From NCBI GenBank assembly GCA_031771865.1, contig JASISA010000027.1, positions 248,001 to 312,000 of the forward strand: DNA of 64,000 nt, read 5' to 3'. Origin of the DNA: Nothophaeocryptopus gaeumannii. Taxonomy: Eukaryota > Ascomycota > Dothideomycetes > Mycosphaerellales > Mycosphaerellaceae. A model generated the notes under the pieces. It saw only the letters and a list, made by a program, of their open reading frames with translations, searched no databases and was not told the DNA's origin. The position numbers and the translations under genes were made by a program. This document shows, piece after piece, positions 1 to 10,302 of this stretch (positions are counted from its first letter, which is position 1; every line of letters begins with the position of its first letter).

Positions 1-1316
1 GATCTAAAGTTCTTGGGTCCTAGGGTAGCGTTCAAGTTGTCGACAAGTTTGGCGTGCTGGTCGAGGGCATAGCGCATTACTCGTTTGTCGTTGGCGAGGG
101 TTAAGTACGAGCCGGCGTTTCTGTGGCAGATCGGTCAGTCTATACCTGATTATGGCGATCGAACGGCTTTGTGGACTGACAATGTGCTAGCGCCCACTTC
201 AGTGCTTCTGGTGGATTCTGCGTAGGACAGCACTTCCGAAACGGCCGGAGTCACAGCCCATATCTGGTTGAAAGCACCAAATGCGCTGTTGTTTGCATCT
301 CCGTTGGTGTTGACTTCCAGCACCTGGATAGTGATCTCACCACTGGGATTCTCCGGGTTGTAACCCACCATTGAGAGCATCGCATTGTCCTGGAACAATC
401 GATCAAGATCTGTGAACACTTTAACTGCATCGACGATGGCGTCCGAATGCTCGTAACCGATTGTCCTCGTCGTGTACGATATACTCTTGGCCGGGAACGT
501 CTCAAGATCAAATCTCGACACAATACCAAAGTTGCTCCCACCTCCTTTCAACGCCCGCCACAGATCCGAATTTGCCGATGCATTCGCATTGACGATAGAT
601 CCATTCGCCAGCACCACTTCGTAGTTGACGACGCTGTCGCAGGCGAAACCTGTTCGAGCTGTATACCATGAATTGCCTCCTCCGAGAGTAAATCCGCCGA
701 CACCGACGATACCCTCTCTCCCACCTGTGACGCCTACGCCATACTCATGCAAAGTATCAAGAACAGCCTGCCACCGCGATCCAGTCCCAACACTCGCAAC
801 TTTCGTCGCCGGATTATAAATCGTTGCATTCAATTGGCTCAAATCAATCGTCACACCATCCTCGATGTTGTTCGAATTATCAGATCCATGGCCGCCACTT
901 CGAATGGCGATGTGCCAATCTCCACCTTCGTTACCGGCATGATCGAGAGCGATGAGTGTGCGAGAGACTTCGGAGGGTGTGCTTGGGAGGACGAAACACC
1001 AGGGTCGTTTGCGGGTGTTGAGGGACCAGTTCTCCTCGACTAGGGTTTGATAGAGAGGAGAAGAGGGAAGGTGCACGGCGTGGGAGAGGTTGGCTGAGTT
1101 CAGGGCGTCGCACTAGGAAAAGATTAGGAGGGCTGATTGGTATTTTGAAGAGGTTTTGCGTACTGGTGGCAAGCCGTTGAGAGGTTGTGTGTTGTTGACT
1201 GTTGCTGGAGCAGTATATCCCTGCACAGCAGCTCCATGTACGCCGCCGAAGAGAACAAGAGGTAGAAGAGTGGCAGTCATACTGCTGTTCGACTTTGTGG
1301 AAGCTGGAAGAAACAT
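1..1316 (-). CDS. Secreted FAD-linked oxidoreductase (BBE/PCMH type), 3' end beyond window
   Basis: Three exons read on the minus strand: 1316-1164, 1112-181 and 120-<1, with introns of 51 nt (1113-1163) and 60 nt (121-180) that have GT-AG ends and keep frame. Exon 1 carries a signal peptide; a second ATG (M13) just before the hydrophobic run MTATLLPLVLFGG could also be the start. A PCMH-type FAD-binding domain follows. RSGGHG (His about residue 126) is the usual covalent FAD-histidine site, and GVGGFTLGGG is the second FAD-contact motif. Exon 3 reads NAGSYLTLANDKRV, a C-terminal motif of this family. About 401 residues are present, and the family usually has 470-500, so the BBE end lies off the window. 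Such enzymes oxidise sugars, alcohols or secondary metabolites outside the cell; the substrate cannot be inferred. Confidence 0.85.
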
Positions 1317-1660
1317 TGCAATGGTCTTCGGGATGCTTGTTCTGTGAGTCTTGGTCTAAATGGAACCCTTTGCAAACGCTGGTGTGGATTATTATAAGGC
1401 TTTCTACGGAGTACATCTATCGCATTCCTGTCTCCCAATGTCTTTGAATAGCGCCATTCAACTTCCTACGTCAACGCAAGCAACGATCTGTCGTGGCTGA
1501 GAAACAAGCCCAGGTCCGAGAGGCTCGGAAGTTATGCGAGCCTCGGGCAGAGGACATCCGGACACTTTCTCGCTTTCGCTTTGCTATCACATGGAAAACA
1601 ACCCAGCCGTAAGAACGTTCATCGATCAATTTGGGAGCTCGACGTCACAATTGCATGAAG
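1317..1660. other. Intergenic spacer
   Basis: No credible gene. It lies between the start of the FAD oxidase and the readable part of the G-domain remnant. If that neighbour once had an N-terminal GTPase domain, it should lie here, but no P-loop (GxxxxGKS/T) is seen in plus-strand frames. Confidence 0.5.
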
Positions 1661-2772
1661 GCAGTCTATGTCACACAGGAAAGTGTTGAACATGGTCGGT
1701 TGGATGCCTGCCTGGCGGTCTCTCAGGGTACGTACACTCCGTATTGCTCGACTTGTCCCTAGACGACGACGAATCAATTGCACAGCTCAGTAGAACAACT
1801 TCGCACTGCTTAGACACCGACAGCATCCGTCTGCTCTATATTCGAGCACAATGTATCCGAACCGGTATGTTAGTGCATCAATATTGCTGTATGTTGAAGA
1901 GCTTGCAAGTACTGAGAGTTACTCACGCGCTAGATCTTAAGATTGAGCTGGCCCAGGTGGAGATCATCAAAAGATACAAGGAACTGGTTCGTCGAGTTGG
2001 ACCAGCAAACTTCACATCCCTGGGACCAACGCTCGCTCGAGAAATATCCAATCGGCAGGTGACAGGAAGCATCATCAACTGCTTCGGCCTGCCGAGCGTC
2101 ACCGCAGAAGTGACCATGCAAGCCCTCAAGACGAACATCTGGAACACGCTCGGAAGTAACATCCAGCTCGCACTCGCAGAAGCCTACCATCTCATCGGAC
2201 TGAGCTGAACAGGTTTGGCGCTCGGCAGCCCAGTATGGCTTGTCACAGGCAGCATAAACGCCGCTCATGTCGTTCCGACCACATGTCAGCTGTTTCTGAT
2301 CATGGCTTGCGATCTGACCTTGGTTCTGGCGAGGTCATTCAGAGAAGCAAGCTCCCGCGCAGGAGGACAACCGAATGAGAGCTATCTAAATGCTGCTGCG
2401 CGCAATTACGCTATCCACGGGTACTCACCACATGTGCATGAAGACATCAAGAAGCTCATTCCGCGAAAGGACGTTCGCGCAAGCTACAGAGTGAAGACTG
2501 TAGAAAAAGCTGTCGAAGACAGTTCCAATAAGTATAAAGACAAATTGCTGGAGGATGTCGACCTCCCGTTGAAAATTGGAGGGACGAAGCTTGAGAGTAG
2601 ATCGGAGGATGATTCTGGTACGGAAACAGATTCCATACTTGTTGCAGATGCGAAAGAGATCAATGGCGCTATGGCAGAACTGGAGGGCAATGCACCGTCT
2701 ACGCTTGCAGAGTTAGATGGCCCAGAATCAAGGGTTGGAATTGCCGGTGGAGAGTCCAGCGAACAATATTGA
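1661..2772 (+). pseudogene. C-terminal remnant of a fungal G-domain (IRG/dynamin-like) protein
   Basis: The translation resembles the C-terminal helical part of fungal 'G domain-containing' proteins: SIRLLYIRAQ, LKIELAQVEIIKRYK, a membrane-like helix around LFLIMACDLTLVLARSF, then NYAIHGYSPHVHEDIKKL. A 69-nt intron at 1865-1933 (GTATGT..CTAG) joins the first two motifs. A 35-nt GT-AG gap at 1728-1762 would join the upstream piece AVYVTQESVEHGRLDA, but it is short for an intron and may be a frameshift. An in-frame TGA at 2206-2208 splits the helical region, and the same frame stays open to 2772. No P-loop or other GTPase motif is visible upstream. I read this as a decayed, N-terminally truncated copy. 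The family call comes from remembered similarity, so its certainty is moderate. Confidence 0.5.
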
Positions 2773-3022
2773 GGATGTAAAGACACTGGAGAGGCGAGCG
2801 GAATTGGAAGGCTCGAGTCAGTGCTCTAGACAAGGAACACATGAGTGGTGATGGCGACAGTCTGAAGATGGTCATCGTGCCAGCACGTCTTCTCAGGAAG
2901 ATGTACGACAGTGTCAAAGAGATTAAGACACCCAAGCGCTCACAACGAAGACGATGCGTCGGAAGATGCTCTTGATCTTCAAGCGCCCGCGAGTCTCGAA
3001 CGCTATTTTCAACACCAATCAT
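2773..3022. other. Short convergent spacer
   Basis: This separates the convergent 3' ends of the G-domain remnant and the minus-strand transcription-factor remnant. Nothing coding is supported. Confidence 0.4.
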
Positions 3023-4135
3023 CTACCTCCTACACTGAGGACAAATCCCAGAGACCGCTCTGATACCTTTGCTCTCTGAGGCAGAGGTTGGCACACCAAG
3101 CTCACTCATCCTTTGTTCTATCTGCTGTATCGGCCACTGAATCCATTGCTGCATGGTCTCGTCTAGTGACTGCTTGATACCACTCAATGCATACTCAGAC
3201 CAATTCCGCGTATACCAAGCGTTGCGTATAGCCGTCACCGCAGCCGCGTAATAAGCAAAAATCACGAGAGCAGGCGGGTTATGCTCTTGGATGAGAGCCA
3301 CATAGCCCATGGGTACCATGACTAGCCACCGCGAGACGATTCCTATCTCGATGTTGATGCTCCGAGAGAAGTAAACGATATTCTCGTATATGTCCTCCAG
3401 GTGTGCTAGTGCCTTCTGACAATCGACGAGCTCTTCTTGACTCAGTCCGTATGTTACGAGCATTTCCCTGAGCGCCTCGAAGCGGCAGGCTACGCGGATC
3501 GGGAGATGAATCTCGGCGTCCGAAGGGTACTTTTGCTGCTCTAGCATTGGTGCCAGAGGACCTTGGTCTACGCGCTCGCGCTCCAAATTGAGCACGTTGG
3601 CAACACCCTTCGTCAGGATGAAAAGCTTGGCGACGTCGTCCATTTCCATGGTTGCGGTCTCCAACAGAGCACAAGATCGTCCCATCGACGACACTGCAAC
3701 GATCCCAGACAGCGCGAGCAGAGCATCTGCCAGCTCCGGATCGATAGGCGAAGACAGTACAGAACGAAACTTCCCAAGCGCGATGCTTTGGTGTTTGTCG
3801 CTGACTCGAAGATATTTGGAGGAGCTCTCCGGCTTGAGATATGCCAGGTGGAGAGCTGCAAAAGCTAAGAGACCATGCATGAGGAACCTATGCTCGAGAG
3901 CCTGTTGAGGGATATAGTCTCTCCAGAGGGGAATGATGTCTACTCGAACGCCGAGGAACGCCAACACGGCTGTGTAATGGTGCATCAACTCCCTGAGCAC
4001 CAAGGTCTGTCAGCTGAAGAGGTTGCTTCGGAGGTGTGGATGGGAATGGATGGTGTCGGTCCACGGTTCATCGTTCGGAGCAGGTATCAAGTCGACTGCG
4101 GAGTTCCGATGGGTCGCTGTGCATCAGCTGATAGA
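3023..4135 (-). pseudogene. Fungal transcription factor domain protein, no zinc cluster, in-frame stop
   Basis: The main frame (4003 to 3023, first ATG at 3985) resembles the middle and C-terminal regulatory domain of Zn2Cys6 factors of the Upc2/DUF3468 kind: LMHHYTAVLAFLG, FLMHGLLAFAALHLAYL, and a helical tail with LDETMQQWIQWP. The same frame continues upstream through PAPNDEPWTDTIHSHPHLRS, but a TGA at 4010-4012 interrupts it. No CxxC..C zinc cluster is found within about 600 nt upstream. The frame is otherwise open for 326 codons. It may be a nonsense-mutated, N-terminally truncated factor, or a gene whose upstream splicing I did not resolve. Confidence 0.5.
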
Positions 4136-5718
4136 TAGAGTATGAAAGATCATGTTGTCGAAGGTCTGTGTTCCCCTTTGAATGAAACAATAACTCTCTC
4201 CAGAGCCGAGTTCCATGCGAATTTGAGCTCTGCAGAGCAAGGTGAGGCAAGCCGAAACTCAGCATTTCGTATTTCAACCAATCGAAACAATAGCAACGAA
4301 TGACTTCTCTATTCCTTCGGTTCTCATCACAAGCTGTAGTTCGATGCTTGTCCTCAGCTCTCAGAGAGCTCGATTACTCGAATAAGCTCTCTATTCCACA
4401 CTCTGAAGCCTCTCAGTCGTGAAGCGGCCTTCTCGATCTTCGTTGGCGATGCACAGGGCCAGACGCGCAGAAGATCCGCCGCATGCACACACGACTCTCC
4501 AATCCCTCTGGCACATCTTACAGCGTCCACCATACTAAGTTTCGCCGTGATCGTGGCAGTCATCGTAATTCCAGCAGTGCTTTTCAAGGCTGTCGGAGAG
4601 AAATCACCACGGCACAATGAGAAATATTGAGACTGCTCGACCTTCGGAATGCCAAAGAGATTTCAAAGGGCCTTCTTGAGAGTTTTGGTTTCCGTAGTGA
4701 TGGTGTTCAGACGTTCGGTCCAGTAAGCGCGCCATGAGCTGGCATCACGCTTTGCTAGCGTACAGGAACCTAGGCCTTCGAGGAGCGCCTTGATGGGAAC
4801 GCAGCCATTCTTGCTTCCGTGAAAGAGAACACATCTCGCAAAACTCGGTTATGTCTGAAGACGAGTGCTCGCAGATTGATTCTTTCCAAACTAGATGCAC
4901 AATAGCTTATTGAATGGATTGTCCAGAGCTTTGCAACGGTCCGATGTCGTGATATGGTGGTTCTCTTCTGTGTCGTGACACTCGCAGGGCGGCACACACT
5001 GCGCTCCCGCTTTGCGGCAAGGGCAGGAATTCGTCGAGCAGCCGCCGATGCATTTACATTTCACCTCATGATGTGCGAGCGGCGGGTTAATGTGTTCCTA
5101 GTCTCTAATCAGCAACGTCAGAGACCTCGTGCCGCCAGTCATCGAGATACCTCTGTTATGTCGAGAATGATATGCCGCGTATTTGAATTCGCCAAGTGAA
5201 CAGCAAGTGCTTTCCTGTGATGCTTGTCCCGTGCCCAGTAGCCGCGGAAAGGCTTCCCGTTATGAATAGTGTCTGTCTGCTCTTTGATCTTCTTTGCTCG
5301 CTTTTTGCTCTTCTTTGTTTTCGGCATGGCGCTGTGATGGTAGTGGGTTCAGTATAATGACGCTGACAGAGTACACAATATAACTGCAGCAGCTTTGAAA
5401 GCACAATTGTTTGGGGAAAGTGAGGGCAGTGCAGGGTTTAGTGGCGATTGCCTGCGATGAGGATCAAATTGGGAAGCATCGACGATATTGCTTGCGCCTT
5501 CCAGCACTCCAATCTTGCGGGCTCGGACTCACGACTTGGATTAAAAGCATTCAGTTGAGCTTTGGAGACGATTCCGGACTGCTATTGTCCCTATCGTCTT
5601 TCAACTTGACAGACAGCAGTTGCACCTGTCGCAAATGACGGCGAATTTGACGTTGACAAAAAGGGGAGAACCCTTCAGAGGGCGCAAGCACCTTCAGACT
5701 GCTCGCTAATAGAAGCCA
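4136..5718. other. Gene-poor stretch
   Basis: No well-supported gene. One small minus-strand ATG ORF (5327-5139, 62 codons) has a very basic start (MPKTKKSKKRAKKIKEQ) and could be a short nuclear or ribosome-associated protein, but it has no recognisable domain or partner exon. The other ORFs here are short and compositionally unconvincing. Confidence 0.35.
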
Positions 5719-6075
5719 TCATAGCGCTCCACGTTGCGCTTGTCCCCAAACTTGTACCGGCGCTCCACAGCCTGCGCAAGGGACGCCCAAGAAGTCGCGA
5801 CACTCGTTGCAGACCTCACAGTGCCAACTTCCAATCAGTGGCTCACACCTGTCGCAGTTCCAACAGTGACACCAGTTGTATGTGCCGACCCAGTCGCGCT
5901 GACAGAAAGAGTACCAGGTGTAGGTTCCGTGCTCGCCGAGGGCCTTGTGAGATAAAGCTTGCATATGCTTCTGACGTTCCTCAGAGCGTGCGGGTTGCGT
6001 CCCAAGCTCGGAAAGCCAATGCGTCACATCGTCCTCCCAGTCTGTGATGTCTTCGATGTTTTTCATGAGGAGCAT
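5719..6075 (-). CDS. Small cysteine-rich, probably zinc-binding protein
   Basis: The reading frame from ATG 6075 gives 118 residues. The N-terminal half is polar and partly helical. The C-terminal half is dense in Cys and Trp: NWCHCWNCDRCEPLIG is followed by WHCEVCNECRDFLG and VPCAGCG. The paired CxxC units look like a zinc ribbon or treble-clef arrangement, and WHC..C..C followed by PCxGCG resembles small fungal hypothetical proteins. There is no signal peptide, so it is probably intracellular. An upstream exon is possible because the frame is open a few codons above this ATG. Function unknown. Confidence 0.5.
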   Translation of the reverse strand: MLLMKNIEDITDWEDDVTHWLSELGTQPARSEERQKHMQALSHKALGEHGTYTWYSFCQRDWVGTYNWCHCWNCDRCEPLIGSWHCEVCNECRDFLGVPCAGCGAPVQVWGQAQRGAL

Positions 6076-6557
6076 CTCCACCGCGCTCGCTGTCAGACCT
6101 TTGTCTCCGGGAGACTGTGCAAAATTTGCGAAGCATGGAGTGGCCCGCAGGTGCGAATGTTCGGGTTCAGAGCCAAAGCAGTGCTCAAGGATGGAATTGA
6201 GAGGGTTTTGCAGCGGGGGGCTTCACCATGCAGCGAAACCACCGTGCTAGTAGCACCGTCTTGTGTTTGTTTCCGTCACCAGTGGGTATGTTCATCATAG
6301 CTGATGGTGTGTAATTCGTTGTCAACGGATTCAGAACCTTGTAAGAACCGGTCGGGAGCTGCCGCAGTGGGTCCGCGCTCGGGCCACTGGTCTCGGCCTT
6401 TTGCTTCGCTCACTTCCTCACTCCTCACTTCAACTACCTCCAACAGGATCTTTCACAGCATCTTTCACAACGTCTCCTCGCGCGCCATGCGCATCCGATC
6501 ATAGCGTCGCTCTCGGTCGACAGCACGCTCACCGCGCCGCCGCGCCTGTCCACCAAG
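6076..6557. other. Intergenic region, probable promoter of the G-patch gene
   Basis: No convincing ORF. The region is pyrimidine-rich just upstream of the G-patch start (tracts of C and T at 6400-6480), as in many fungal promoters or 5' leaders. No discrete factor site can be assigned. Confidence 0.35.
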
Positions 6558-8427
6558 ATGGACTCGTACCGACCCGGCGATCATGGTATACACCGCAAAG
6601 AACCAGGGTAGTTTGCATCAGGTGAGAAACACCTCGCTGACATGCTGGTGTTATCAAGAGAACTATGCGCATCGCAATGGACATGACGAGCGAGATGACA
6701 TTGATGGCGGCTTCAAAATTCGCGGTGCTGCCCATAGGAACGCCCGCCCTCGCAGCCGTTCTCGTTCGCCACCGCGGCGGCCATATCGTGACCCGGACGG
6801 ACCAGAACCATCGCGAGATCGCGACAATTATTACCCAACTCGCAGTGTAAACTTCTTTGCAAACGTCTTGATGGGAACATGATGCCTAATGTGGACCCAG
6901 GACGATTACTATACTTCGCGCCATCACTACTCTGACAACCGCTATGCGCCTCAGTCTTCCGACCGAGACCAACTGGATTACGAGGAAGGACCATTGGATG
7001 AACACCCAAACGGCGACGGCGACGACTCTCACGACGGCACAGCCCTTCCATTCTTGCTCATTCGTAATCTTAAGGGGAAGATGAATGCAGACAAGCTGGC
7101 CAGCGGCCTGGAGAAGCTGTACGTGGATGATCAGGACGGACGTCTTGAAAGTGCGACCGGCAGCGCCAAGTCTGGAGCTTCTCCGAACAGCCTGAAGCGT
7201 ATATTCTTGATCCGCGATCGCATCACCGACACGGTCATGACGTTCGGATTCGCAGAGTATCACTCTACCAGGGATGCCAAAGCTGCCCTCGCCAAGGGTG
7301 AAATTCTGGGGTCTGGCTGCACTATCGCATCTCGACGAGTGATACTCTCATTCCCCCATGGCGGCGTCTTCTCGCCTGGTGACCCACAAGACAGCATTAA
7401 GCATGTGTTCTTGTTGGGCTCCCAGAACATGAAGTACCGCGACAACCGCTACTATGCCACTGCCTACGACGTCAATGCCGCGCCGCCACAGCCACCGGGA
7501 CCGCAGAACCGGGCTCTGACGCGAAAGGACCCTGGTTCTACAAAGAAGAAGGGAAAGAAGCGTTCTAACGATTCCCAGACTGCAGACACCCTAGACTCCG
7601 GAAATGACAGCAGCAAGAAGGCAAAGACTGGGAATGCGAAGAATCTTGCTATTACCGACCTCTGGTCGCAGAAGCAAGCAGAGCTTCGAGGTGAAGTCGG
7701 TGGTGAGGACGATGATAAGAATTCCAATCCAAGCCACAGGTCCGCTTCAGGAGCTAATTTGGTATCGGAATCAGCGCACACTCATTCTCAGAGCTTTGTT
7801 TACGATGGCTTGCTGCGTGGCAAACAAGTCACGATGTGCTGCTTGTGTCGAACCGACCTCCGCGGTTTCAAGAACGCCGACAGAGCCCTCACCGACCACG
7901 TCAAAAGTAGCACCAAGCATCAGCAGCTTCTTCTTGACGACGAGAAATACAAACAGGGTCTGGAGTACATGAAGAAGAACGGCATCGCAGAGGCCGCAAC
8001 CATTGATGTCGAACCCGACAAGCCACAGGAGGATGAATATCGCGATCGTGCCAAGGAGCGTCGCCGTCTGGAGGCAGTGACTGGCACCAGCGAGAAGTTC
8101 AAGGTGTCTCTGAAGCAAGCGTCCAAGAAAGGAGGGCCAGTGTCGCAGCCAACACCGGACAACAAGCTTGTACAGCCATCGTTTGGCATTGGCAAGTCGC
8201 TGCTTCAGAAGGCAGGATGGAATGAAGGTCAGAGTCTTGGAGATGGCACTGGCATCACTGCGCCGATTGAGCAGTCGCTCTACAGTGCTGGTGTGGGGCT
8301 TGGCCATGAGGGAGGCAAGAGGGGAGATGCCGCGGAAGAGGCTGCGCGGCTGACCAGGGATGATCGTGGAAGCTTCGTTGAGAAGACAAAGGACGTTGCG
8401 CGTGAGCGCTTCCAGCGTCTGGGATGA
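6558..8427 (+). CDS. RRM, zinc-finger and G-patch RNA-binding protein (RBM5/RBM10-like)
   Basis: Best model: exons 6558-6585, 6659-6846 and 6901-8427 (580 residues). The introns of 73 nt (6586-6658) and 54 nt (6847-6900) have GT-AG ends and keep frame. The N-terminus MDSYRPGDH leads into an Arg/Ser-rich stretch (RPRSRSRSPPRRPYRD), as in splicing factors. Next come an RRM-like domain (FLLIRNL, then GFAEYHSTRDA), a C2H2-type zinc finger (CCLCRTDL..H..STKH) near residue 370, and a C-terminal G-patch (GIGKSLLQKAGWNEGQSLG). This order is that of RBM5/RBM10-type pre-mRNA splicing regulators, and the G-patch is expected to contact a DEAH helicase in the nucleus. The exon 1 boundary is the least certain part; an ATG at 6583 is an alternative. 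Confidence 0.88.
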
Positions 8428-8941
8428 TGAAGAAGGCGAGATTGGGAACACTTCCACGACATGAGTTCTACCGGTCCTCACCGCAGACGGGCAACGGCTA
8501 CATTGGTACATCTTGACGGACCTTGATGATATCAAAAACGACTGGAAAGCTTCTCAGCGGCTTGTAGATGAGGATGCTACCACGAACTGACATGATTGCA
8601 CTTTGCCTATTGGTCTACCAGAAACGATCTTATCTCCCTTCCTCCACATCTCTTTCATCAGACACCACCTGGTCTCAGTCTTAGTGCTCAAAACATGAGA
8701 AGCGGCTGTTTTGCCACCTGTCAGAGCGGGCTGAGACAGCATGTTATGCACGACCGTTGAGCTTCACTTGGTTATGTGCGCGTGATGTCGTTGCACAGCA
8801 AACGGCGACGCATGCGAAGCAGCTGATACATTACGTAGGCACCAGCACCCAAGGCCTTGACACATACCTCCCCTTCATCATCACTCATCTACTTTCACTC
8901 CTTACCCCCTCTTGTGGTTAGGCACACATCAGAAAGCAGGG
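8428..8941. other. Intergenic region
   Basis: Carries the 3' flank of the G-patch gene and the promoter of the SPAK-repeat gene. No coding signal is convincing. A C/T-rich tract lies at 8865-8912, shortly before the next start. Confidence 0.4.
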
Positions 8942-9745
8942 ATGGGAAACACGGTAAATCCAGCCATGTCGCTATTAGCCTCCCTCACTGACTCCTCAAA
9001 GCCCAAACAAAGTCCCGCAAAAGCGCGATGTAGCCCAGCGAAGACGCAACGCAGTCCAGCAAAAGCCCAGCGCAGTCCCTCCCGTCCCATCAGCCCCCAG
9101 AAAAAGAACGAGACCCTAAACGAATTCCGCGCCACTTGGCTCTTCCGCCTCAACGCGGAATCCAAAGCCCTCGATGCCGCGAAGTTCCCATCTATCCCCT
9201 CCCAAGAAGAACAACTGCGCGCCCAAGAACTCGAGAATCATCAAGATCCAGATGAAGATGCACATATTCGACATATCCAGGCTATTGCACATGCAAGGCG
9301 GGCGTTGCTGGAATTTGACGCAGCCGCTACAGCAGCCTCTCTCACCGAAGCGCATTTCGGCGGTCCCCAAATTCCAGTTGCGTTTGGTGATGAAATCCGT
9401 GACGGCACAGCGCTGAATAACCCATTCATCCTCGCTCGCGCTTTATGGGAATTCGTCCACGGCGCGCTGGATGATTGGGAGATTTGGTGGCGAGAGATTC
9501 GTGCCGAGCTGGGGCAGACGAACTTCATGAAAGAGTTTAAGAGAGTGTTGAATCCGGTTTTGAGGGAGCATAGGGGGATGAGGAGGGAGGAGGGGAGAGA
9601 GGAGGCGCGAAAGATGAAGCCAAAGAAGAAGTCTGGGCCGAAGAAGGGGTTCAAGAGGAGGCTGGATGTTGAGGGGGATGGGGCCAAGGAGGAGTGGGAT
9701 GAGGAGGATGATGAGGACGACGATAGTGATGGGGAGTGGGTATGA
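8942..9745 (+). CDS. Hypothetical protein with SPAK repeats and a basic/acidic tail
   Basis: Single exon, 267 residues from ATG 8942; a second in-frame ATG at 8966 could be used instead. Residues about 20-50 hold four Ser-Pro-(Ala/Ser)-Lys/Arg units (QSPAKARCSPAKTQRSPAK and one more), like minor-groove-binding SPKK repeats and also likely CDK phosphosites. A helical middle follows with an aromatic patch (ALDDWEIWWREIRAELG). The end is a Lys/Arg-rich block (RKMKPKKKSGPKKGFKRR) then an acidic run of Asp/Glu. The composition suggests a nuclear, chromatin-associated protein. No enzyme motif is seen and I do not recognise the family. Confidence 0.65.
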   Translation: MGNTVNPAMSLLASLTDSSKPKQSPAKARCSPAKTQRSPAKAQRSPSRPISPQKKNETLNEFRATWLFRLNAESKALDAAKFPSIPSQEEQLRAQELENHQDPDEDAHIRHIQAIAHARRALLEFDAAATAASLTEAHFGGPQIPVAFGDEIRDGTALNNPFILARALWEFVHGALDDWEIWWREIRAELGQTNFMKEFKRVLNPVLREHRGMRREEGREEARKMKPKKKSGPKKGFKRRLDVEGDGAKEEWDEEDDEDDDSDGEWV

Positions 9746-10302
9746 AGGACGTGTCAGGAAGCAGTGGGCCGCGTTGGAATCAAGTCGAACGGCGCCTTGG
9801 TCAGTCATTTCCAGAAGTGTCTCGAGACACTGAGCAGGAAGCTTTCGGCAGGAGTCGGTTTGCTGAAGGTTCGTACAACATGCGCTACTCCGTTTGTACA
9901 CATTCACTCCGCATATGCTGATCTAAACAAAGGCTTGGCGTTCAACACACCTGTTGTTTTGTACATTCACCCACAATAGACGAGAACTGCCGTGTCACAT
10001 GCTTGGTCGTGAGCATCTTTTGCAGCGTATATTCATATGCTGCCCACTCCGTTCACGCCCCTGGCTTCGTTCACCTTCGCTTCGTCACATGCATTGGACC
10101 CTTGTTTTAGCGCCGCGCGCGGACCTAACTTCTGCTGCTCGCACTGCCGAAGATTCTTCCTTTCCACACCCTTAACATCAACCTCCACCTCCACCTCCAC
10201 CTCCACCTCCACCACTTCCCTCCTCTACCACCTTCTACTATCATCTTCTAAAACGCCAAATACAGACTTCTTCGTGTCGATCTCGAGAAACGAGCACAGT
10301 GG
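9746..10302. other. Intergenic region with a hexanucleotide repeat
   Basis: No supported gene. The only notable element is the (ACCTCC)n microsatellite at 10181-10214. Confidence 0.5.
10181..10214. repeat. (ACCTCC)n microsatellite
   Basis: Nearly six perfect copies of a hexanucleotide, about 90 nt upstream of the ATG at 10303. Read on the minus strand it would give Glu-Val repeats, but no gene supports that reading. Confidence 0.85.

Noticed and set aside
931..1416. Minus-strand 161-codon ORF overlapping the FAD oxidase
   Set aside because: Shadow frame of the spliced FAD oxidase exons 1 and 2.
10033..10215. Minus-strand ORF with Glu-Val repeats
   Set aside because: It is the translation of the (ACCTCC)n microsatellite, with no other coding support.
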